This document shows, piece by piece, positions 32,279-36,361 of a DNA stretch of 36,361 nucleotides; position 1 is the first letter of the stretch, and each line of letters begins with the position of its first letter. The notes beneath the pieces are model-generated. The model did not search any database and was not told where the DNA came from. It was given only the letters and a program-made list of their open reading frames with translations. Position numbers and translations under genes: made by a program. The DNA is taken from positions 1-36,361 of the forward strand of contig RGTE01000001.1 of assembly GCA_010025475.1 (NCBI GenBank), written 5' to 3'. Source of the stretch: Verrucomicrobiota bacterium. GTDB taxonomy: Bacteria; Verrucomicrobiota; Verrucomicrobiia; Methylacidiphilales; Verrucolacustridaceae.

Positions 32279-32499
32279 AATTCCTCCCGGTGGTCAGCCG
32301 GATCAACGGTCTGCTTTATCGGAGGGAATTTGCCCGGCTTACCTCTCAAGACCGCACGCTGGCTCGGGCCTGGATGCTCCAATTTCTTAAGGCCAACCAT
32401 CCTGACTGGAATCACCAGAGGATTGAAACGGAATACGAAAAGCTTCTCCATTGCCGACCCATCGCGGTGGACGAGTGGACCCGCCGGATGCAGGGATGA
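32275..32499 (+). CDS. Small basic protein, 74 residues, unknown
   Basis: Starts inside the previous stop (ATGA) and its own stop overlaps the following ATG (ATGA). The chain is helical, rich in Arg, Leu and Trp (RLTSQDRTLARAWMLQFLKANHPDW), without a signal peptide or transmembrane helix. No family is recognised. Translational coupling on both sides argues that it is a real gene rather than a shadow. Confidence 0.6.
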   Translation: MKFLPVVSRINGLLYRREFARLTSQDRTLARAWMLQFLKANHPDWNHQRIETEYEKLLHCRPIAVDEWTRRMQG

Positions 32500-33035
32500 G
32501 ATTCCTCACGCTTACGCTTTTTTTGCTGGTGGGCGCCGCAGCACCCTCTTCCGCCCAAACCAATCCACCGCAACCCGTGGCCTTTCGGATCGGCCCCGTC
32601 CGCTTCGACCGGCCGGAAGGGTGGATGTACTCCCGCCCCGCGGACGGCGTACGGGCCGCCCAGCTCGAAAAAAAATCGGCGGGTACTCCGTTGCGCATCA
32701 CCTTTACCCGCTTCCCTGCCGGATCGGGAGGCACGGTGCCGGCCAACGTCGAGCGCTGGCGGGGCCAATTTCTTTCCCTCGACCATCCCGCCGAGGTTGA
32801 GACTCCCTCGGGGACCGCTCTGCCGCTCACCTTGGTAAAGCTCGGCGGAACCATGAAGGGGGGCGTGCCGGGCGGGCCCGCCCAAGATACCCCGGGCAGC
32901 CTTTTGTTGGGCGCGATCCTCGAATCTCCGGAGGGGCTGGTGGTGGTGAAACTGGCGGGACCGGAACAAGAAATCCGCCGGGAAAAGCCGGCGTTTCTCA
33001 ATCTGGTGAAAAACGCCGCCGGAAGATCGCCTTAG
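32496..33035 (+). CDS. Secreted hypothetical protein
   Basis: 179 residues from the ATG at 32496, coupled to the upstream gene by ATGA. A signal peptide (MRFLTLTLFLLVGAAAPSSAQ) precedes a soluble domain with VAFRIGPVRFDRPEGWMYSRP, PLRITFTRFPAGSGGTVPANVERW and a late SPEGLVVVKLAGPEQEI. The Gly/Pro-rich pattern suggests a beta-rich periplasmic or surface domain. No family is recognised. The stop TAG at 33033-33035 overlaps the stop of convergent hisI at 33032-33034. Confidence 0.65.
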   Translation: MRFLTLTLFLLVGAAAPSSAQTNPPQPVAFRIGPVRFDRPEGWMYSRPADGVRAAQLEKKSAGTPLRITFTRFPAGSGGTVPANVERWRGQFLSLDHPAEVETPSGTALPLTLVKLGGTMKGGVPGGPAQDTPGSLLLGAILESPEGLVVVKLAGPEQEIRREKPAFLNLVKNAAGRSP

Positions 33036-33421
33036 GCGATCCGCTCCAGCTCTGCCGGGCCATCCAGGCTTAGCTTGCGGTAAAAACAGCTTCTCTCCCC
33101 CGTGTGGCACGCCGCCCCACCCTTCGGAAGCCGCACCCGGAGAACCAGACAGTCCTGATCGCAGTCCACGCGGATCTCCTCCACCACGAGAAAATTTCCC
33201 GAAGTCGCCCCCTTCACCCAAAGCTCTTGGCGGGATCGGCTATAAAACGTGGCCTTTTTCGTGCGCCGGGTCGCCTCCAGGGCCTCCTGGTTCATGTAGG
33301 CGGTCATCAACACCTCGCCGGTGCCGGCATCGACTGCCACGGCCGGAATCAGTCCCTGGGCGTCGAATCTCGGCGCAAAAAGCTCCGGGTTTCCGGTGGA
33401 GGCGGAACGTGCGGAACTCAT
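33032..33421 (-). CDS. hisI: Phosphoribosyl-AMP cyclohydrolase HisI
   Basis: 129 residues. Core motifs are DCDQDCLVLRV (zinc and magnesium Asp/Cys sites) and GGAACHTGERSCFYR (second zinc Cys/His cluster). MTAYMNQEALEAT and TFYSRSRQELWVKGATSGN are the usual flanking blocks. It opens the purine ring of phosphoribosyl-AMP in histidine synthesis. It lacks the HisE domain, so the pyrophosphohydrolase must be separate. No other his gene is nearby; the upstream neighbour is a PPIase lipoprotein. The start at 33421 removes a non-family upstream part of the frame, which lies inside the PPIase gene. Confidence 0.93.
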   Translation of the reverse strand: MSSARSASTGNPELFAPRFDAQGLIPAVAVDAGTGEVLMTAYMNQEALEATRRTKKATFYSRSRQELWVKGATSGNFLVVEEIRVDCDQDCLVLRVRLPKGGAACHTGERSCFYRKLSLDGPAELERIA

Positions 33422-33440
33422 CCGGGCGAACCCGGTTGCC

Positions 33441-34520
33441 TTACTTCTTGGCAGGCTGGGCCGGAGCCGGGGCCGGAGTTGCCGGCGAAGGCGGCGCCTG
33501 CACCGGGGGCGTGGTGGCCGTGACCGGCGCGGGTGCCGGGGGCGGCGGCAATAGGATTTTGACCTTCGCCTCCTTGCGCAAATCGTCGAGCAGGAGACGG
33601 CTGGCTTCGCCCTGCTTGAGGCGGCGGAGATGGGCGGCAATTTCGTTCTTCACCTCGTCCAGCTTGAGCGTTTTGGCCGCTTCCTTGGCCTTCACCTTGA
33701 TGAAGTGGTAGCCAAACGGGGTCTCGATCACCCCGCTAACCTTGCCGGGAGGAGTGCTGAAGGCGGTTTCCTCAAACTTCGGTGTCATTTGACCCTTGCT
33801 GAAGGGCGGCAACTCCCCGCCCCGGGCCTTGCTGCCGGGATCGTCGGAAACCTCTTGGGCCACCTTCTCAAACGGCTCGCCCTTGTTCACGCGTGCCAAG
33901 GCACTCTCCGCCGCCTTCTTCTTGGCCGCCTTGGTGGCGGCATCGGCGTTGGCATCCACCTTCACGAGGACATGCTGGGCCCGCACGGTCTCGTTCCGCT
34001 GCCAGAGCTTCGGATTCTCGTTGTAAAACTTCTGCACCTCCTCATCGGTCGGGGCCTTGAGGTTGGGCTCTACCCGGACGCGCATCAGGTTATCGACCTC
34101 CATCTTTTGCTCGATCTCCTTGAGCATGTCCGCCTCGGTCGTCTTGGCCTTGGCCAACTGTTCCTGGAACGCCTGCTCCGTCGGGAAGTTTTTCTTCATC
34201 CGATCCAGCTGTTCCTTGGCGAGGGTGGCCGCATTGGTCATGGGGGACTTGCGGGCCTCGGCCAAAGCCACCTGCCGGTTGATCATCTGGTTCAGGATAT
34301 TCACCTCCAGGGAAGCCAACTGGGGAGGCGGGACCTTGTCGCGGGAGAGGTTGAAGTTGGTGAGCGCCCGGTTCACCTCGGCATCCAGCTGGGCCCGGGT
34401 GATCGTGATGCCGCGACCCTCGGCCACGACGAAGCGGGGGTTGTTGGGATCCTTGACCGCGCAACCCGCCAGGACTGCCGCTATCAAGAGGGAAAGAATC
34501 GAAGAATTACGTTTCAACAT
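33441..34520 (-). CDS. PpiC-type peptidylprolyl isomerase lipoprotein (SurA/PrsA-like)
   Basis: 359 residues from the ATG at 34520. The lipobox LAGC at 17-20 (C20) follows a short hydrophobic signal, so it is a lipoprotein. A SurA-N-like helical region (QMINRQVALAEARKSPMTN) precedes a rotamase domain at about 185-285: VRAQHVLVKVDANADAATK, FEKVAQEVSDDPGSKARGGELPPFSKGQM, and GVIETPFGYHFIKV. The C terminus (about 320-359) is a Pro/Ala tail. The role is folding of exported proteins in the periplasm or at the outer membrane. Alternative ATG at 34541 adds seven residues and lacks support. Confidence 0.93.
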   Translation of the reverse strand: MLKRNSSILSLLIAAVLAGCAVKDPNNPRFVVAEGRGITITRAQLDAEVNRALTNFNLSRDKVPPPQLASLEVNILNQMINRQVALAEARKSPMTNAATLAKEQLDRMKKNFPTEQAFQEQLAKAKTTEADMLKEIEQKMEVDNLMRVRVEPNLKAPTDEEVQKFYNENPKLWQRNETVRAQHVLVKVDANADAATKAAKKKAAESALARVNKGEPFEKVAQEVSDDPGSKARGGELPPFSKGQMTPKFEETAFSTPPGKVSGVIETPFGYHFIKVKAKEAAKTLKLDEVKNEIAAHLRRLKQGEASRLLLDDLRKEAKVKILLPPPPAPAPVTATTPPVQAPPSPATPAPAPAQPAKK

Positions 34521-34584
34521 AGACAGGTGAGGTAAGGGCATCGTCCCGCTTTTGGCAAGCCCGCGGAAGGCCGGGATTCCCCTC

Positions 34585-34614
34585 TTGCCAACCCCGCCAG
34601 CCCTGGGAAACAGT
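34585..34614 (+). promoter_or_regulatory. Promoter with strong -35, predicted leaderless GTG start
   Basis: TTGCCA at 34585-34590 (five of six), an 18-base spacer, AACAGT at 34609-34614, then six bases to the GTG at 34621. The -10 is poor. No Shine-Dalgarno is evident. Confidence 0.4.
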
Positions 34615-34620
34615 CTTTCT

Positions 34621-34980
34621 GTGGGAACACAAACCCTGCTTTACGCCGGCATCGGGCTTCTCGCGGGTCTGACCGCCGGTTGGTTCGGGATCGGGGGCGG
34701 AACCATCATCGTTCCGGCCCTGATTCTCCTTTGCGGGGTTCCCTACCACGTTGCCGTGGGCACCTCGCTGGCCCTCATCATCCCCATCAGCCTCGCCGGC
34801 ACCGCCACCAGTTGGAAGCTGAACACGGTGGACTGGAAAATTGCCGCCGGCTGCGCCTTCACCGGCATGGTGGGTGCCGTGCTCGGCTCTTTTTTGATTC
34901 AAAAGGTTCCCGAGATGGTGGCCCGCCGCGCCTTTGCCGTGTTCCTGGTTTATGCCGCTTGGCGGCTCTGGGCAAAATAG
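34621..34980 (+). CDS. Half-size TauE/SafE (DUF81) membrane protein
   Basis: 119 residues from the GTG at 34621; the TTG-initiated longer frame from 34552 adds 23 non-hydrophobic residues. About four transmembrane helices are seen. The TauE/SafE signature is GLLAGLTAGWFGIGGGTIIVPALILLCGVP followed by VAVGTSLALIIPISLAGT. Full-length family members have two such repeats over about 250 residues, so this is a single repeat. Half-size members exist and may work as homodimers. The family exports sulfite, taurine-derived or organosulfur anions. A frame-disrupted second half is not present downstream: 34981-35114 holds no matching reading frame. Confidence 0.8.
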   Translation: MGTQTLLYAGIGLLAGLTAGWFGIGGGTIIVPALILLCGVPYHVAVGTSLALIIPISLAGTATSWKLNTVDWKIAAGCAFTGMVGAVLGSFLIQKVPEMVARRAFAVFLVYAAWRLWAK

Positions 34981-35114
34981 CTTCCGGAGGAGCACCGCAA
35001 CCGCGCCGGCTTCAAGTCCACCCTTCCCTTTCCGACCGTCAAACCCGAGGCAGACGTAAAGGGCAACGGGCAGTCCTTGATCGAAGGGCCGCCCACCGGT
35101 AGGGTTTGGACGTT

Positions 35115-35187
35115 TGCCGCGTGGTGCAATTGGTAGCACACCACACTCTGGATGTGGGTGTTCTTGGTTCGAGTCCAAGCGCGGCAG
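35115..35187 (+). tRNA. tRNA-Gln (anticodon CTG)
   Basis: 73 bases fold as a cloverleaf. Acceptor TGCCGCG/CGCGGCA starts with the T1-A72 pair typical of bacterial glutamine tRNAs and has discriminator G73. D stem GTGC/GCAC, anticodon stem CCACA/TGTGG with loop CTCTGGA, T arm CTTGG-TTCGAGT-CCAAG. CCA is not encoded. Confidence 0.95.
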
Positions 35188-35189
35188 CA

Positions 35190-35208
35190 ACGGCGGCTCC
35201 GCCGCCGT
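35190..35208 (+). terminator. Hairpin downstream of tRNA-Gln
   Basis: ACGGCGGC and GCCGCCGT form a perfect eight-base GC stem around a three-base loop, followed by AGTTTAAG. The short T run makes it a plausible terminator or a 3' processing barrier for the tRNA. Confidence 0.5.
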
Positions 35209-35305
35209 AGTTTAAGTGTGCCCTCGGCTATTCATCGCGAGACACCACCCCGCATTACTTTCCGTCTCGCCGAAAAAGCCGCGCACCAAAATCCCAAATT
35301 CAGCC

Positions 35306-35334
35306 TTACTAAAGCTTAAACTTAAACTTAAACT
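35306..35334 (+). promoter_or_regulatory. Putative rsmI promoter containing a CTTAAA repeat
   Basis: TTACTA at 35306-35311, a 17-base spacer and TAAACT at 35329-35334 (four of six to TATAAT), with seven bases to the GTG at 35342. The -10-like hexamer is produced by the CTTAAA tandem repeat, so several registers are possible. Confidence 0.35.
35315..35334 (+). repeat. Short tandem repeat, (CTTAAA)x3 plus CT
   Basis: CTTAAA occurs at 35315-35320, 35321-35326 and 35327-35332 and continues as CTAACT. It sits immediately upstream of the rsmI start. Each repeat offers a TAAACT -10-like element. A hexamer unit keeps reading frame in any overlapping frame but changes promoter spacing. Confidence 0.8.
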
Positions 35335-35341
35335 AACTCCC

Positions 35342-36019
35342 GTGATCCCCGGCCGTCTCTTCGTGGTGGGAACTCCGATCGGCAACCTTTCCGATCTCTC
35401 CCCTCGCGCCCGGGAAGCCCTCGCCACCGCCGACCTCATCGCCGCCGAGGACACCCGCCGCACCGGCCTTCTCCTCCAACACCTCGGCCTCAAAAAACCC
35501 CTCCTCAGTTATCAAAAATTCAACGAGGCCTCCCGGGAGAACGTTCTGCTGGACCGGCTTCGCTCGGGTCAAACCATCGCCCTGGTCACCGATGGGGGCA
35601 TGCCGGGAATTTCCGATCCCGGAGAACGAATCATCCGAGCTGCTGGGAAGGAAAATCTGCGGGTCGAGGTCGTTCCGGGTCCTTCCGCCGTTCTCCATGC
35701 ATTGGTGGCCAGCGGCTTACCCACCCTACCCTTCACCTTTGGCGGTTTTTTGCCTCCCAAGCCCGGGCCCCGGAAAAAGGAACTGGCCGCCGCCGCCGCC
35801 CGCGGTCACACCTCCGTCTACTTTGAATCCCCCCACCGGATCACCCGCGCCCTTGCTGAGGCTGCCGAGGTTTTGCCGCCGGAAACCCGGCTGGCCGTGT
35901 GCCGCGAGTTGACCAAGAAATTTGAGGAAGTCTTTGTCGGCACCCCGGCCGAGGCTGCCGCCAAATTTGGCGAAAACACCAAGGGCGAAATCACTCTCGT
36001 GATCTCGCCCTTGGGCTAA
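35342..36019 (+). CDS. rsmI: 16S rRNA 2'-O-ribose methyltransferase RsmI (short form)
   Basis: 225 residues from the GTG at 35342 (VIPGRLFVVGTPIGNLSD). Family blocks are GTPIGNLSD, AEDTRRTGLLL, LVTDGGMPGISDPG, VVPGPSAVLHALVASGLPT, YFESPHRI, CRELTKKFEEV and the final GEITLVI. It methylates the 2'-hydroxyl of C1402 of 16S rRNA using SAM. E. coli RsmI is about 60 residues longer; the C-terminal helical domain is absent here, with the stop directly after the methylase fold. The longer in-frame start at 35216 would translate the CTTAAA repeat as LKLKLKLKL and is rejected. Confidence 0.93.
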   Translation: MIPGRLFVVGTPIGNLSDLSPRAREALATADLIAAEDTRRTGLLLQHLGLKKPLLSYQKFNEASRENVLLDRLRSGQTIALVTDGGMPGISDPGERIIRAAGKENLRVEVVPGPSAVLHALVASGLPTLPFTFGGFLPPKPGPRKKELAAAAARGHTSVYFESPHRITRALAEAAEVLPPETRLAVCRELTKKFEEVFVGTPAEAAAKFGENTKGEITLVISPLG

Positions 36020-36037
36020 ACCGCCTCTTGGTTTTGG

Positions 36038-36361
36038 TTACTGCGTGTTGGTCCCCTTCACGATCTTCTTGTTCTTATAGAGCGTGTCTCGCAACGCATC
36101 GACCGCGGTGACCATCTCGCGGGCCGACTTTTTGGCACCCTCGATCTGGTTCTTGGCCGCGTTAACCGAATCGGCGCTAAAGGAAGATTCAAAATACTTC
36201 CGGAGATCTTTCAGCAGGCCGACCAGGTCGTTGGCGTCTCCCCCCACGTCCCGCATCTGCTTGTCCAAGGAGTCAAAATCCGCCTTGGCCTTGTCGATCT
36301 GGTCATTGGTCAGCTTCCGCATGTCCTTGTCGGTCATGCCGGAGACTTCCTTGGTCCAGGC
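36038..36361 (-). CDS. C-terminal part of a helical protein, 5' end cut by the window
   Basis: The frame continues through the window edge (AWTKEVSG before the first ATG at 36337), so the start is missing or lies beyond the edge. 107 residues are visible. They are all helical, charged and free of motifs (TNDQIDKAKADFDSLDKQM, NAAKNQIEGAKKSAREMVTAVDALRDTLY). A loose resemblance to DUF2959-type lipoproteins (Trp-x-x-Glu near the start, helical hairpins) is an inference from memory only. Confidence 0.55.
   Translation of the reverse strand, partial: AWTKEVSGMTDKDMRKLTNDQIDKAKADFDSLDKQMRDVGGDANDLVGLLKDLRKYFESSFSADSVNAAKNQIEGAKKSAREMVTAVDALRDTLYKNKKIVKGTNTQ

Noticed and set aside
35216..35341. N-terminal extension of RsmI containing LKLKLKLKL
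   Set aside because: It is the translation of the CTTAAA tandem repeat, has no family match, and RsmI homology starts at the GTG at 35342.
1..36361. CRISPR array, insertion sequence or prophage
   Set aside because: No regularly spaced direct repeats, transposase, integrase or phage structural gene is visible; the only tandem repeat is the short one at 35315-35334.

Overview
This window is GC-rich, gene-dense bacterial chromosome. It most likely comes from a member of the Verrucomicrobiota. The pointers are a DUF1800/DUF1501 pair of secreted proteins, a small exosortase-associated protein of the TIGR04073 type, a glycine/arginine-rich RRM RNA-binding protein, a sugar kinase fused to MurQ, and two or three LysM/amidase envelope proteins. 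The lineage is an inference from gene content, because no rRNA gene is present. I see no phage, transposon, plasmid or CRISPR array.

Layout. 1-180: 3' end of an unidentified gene. 249-3586 (minus strand): amidase_3, TIGR04073-type protein, m5U RNA methyltransferase and a small envelope protein. 3673-7350 (plus): a tightly packed operon with a membrane coiled-coil protein, a 5'-3' exonuclease, HemW and an ABC ATPase without permeases. 7395-8340 (minus): ZIP metal transporter and tRNA-Met(CAT). 8429-11148: membrane-anchored repeat protein, then a LysM amidase. 11176-16859: YjbQ divergent from an NDUFA9-like SDR, CDF cation efflux, serine hydrolase, acyltransferase, QueD and PurU. 16915-20236: small membrane protein, then DUF1800 and DUF1501. 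20243-22528 (minus): secreted protein and the MurK-MurQ fusion. 22567-26030: VanZ-like protein, LigA, LysM protein and twin GYF_2-like protein. 26100-29278: ilvH-ilvC-leuA, for branched-chain amino acid synthesis. 29283-31769 (minus): RRM protein with a structured leader and three unknown proteins. 31904-33035: three translationally coupled unknown genes. 33032-34520 (minus): HisI and a PpiC lipoprotein. 34621-36019: half-size TauE/SafE protein, tRNA-Gln(CTG) and a short RsmI. 36038-36361: 5'-truncated helical protein.

Two themes stand out. First, envelope and peptidoglycan turnover recurs: two amidases, three LysM repeats in two proteins, a bifunctional kinase-etherase for recycling MurNAc, a lipoprotein PPIase and several signal-peptide proteins. 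Second, many genes that start a transcription unit lack a Shine-Dalgarno sequence. Instead they carry a -10-like TANNNT hexamer exactly six bases before the start codon, which predicts leaderless mRNAs. Genes inside operons use ATGA/GTGA overlaps or conventional AGGAG sites.

The most unusual items are the MurK-MurQ fusion, the recurrent leaderless-promoter geometry, a hexanucleotide repeat forming the rsmI promoter, back-to-back divergent start codons at 11587-11592, and a TRAM methyltransferase with no conventional start codon ahead of its first domain.
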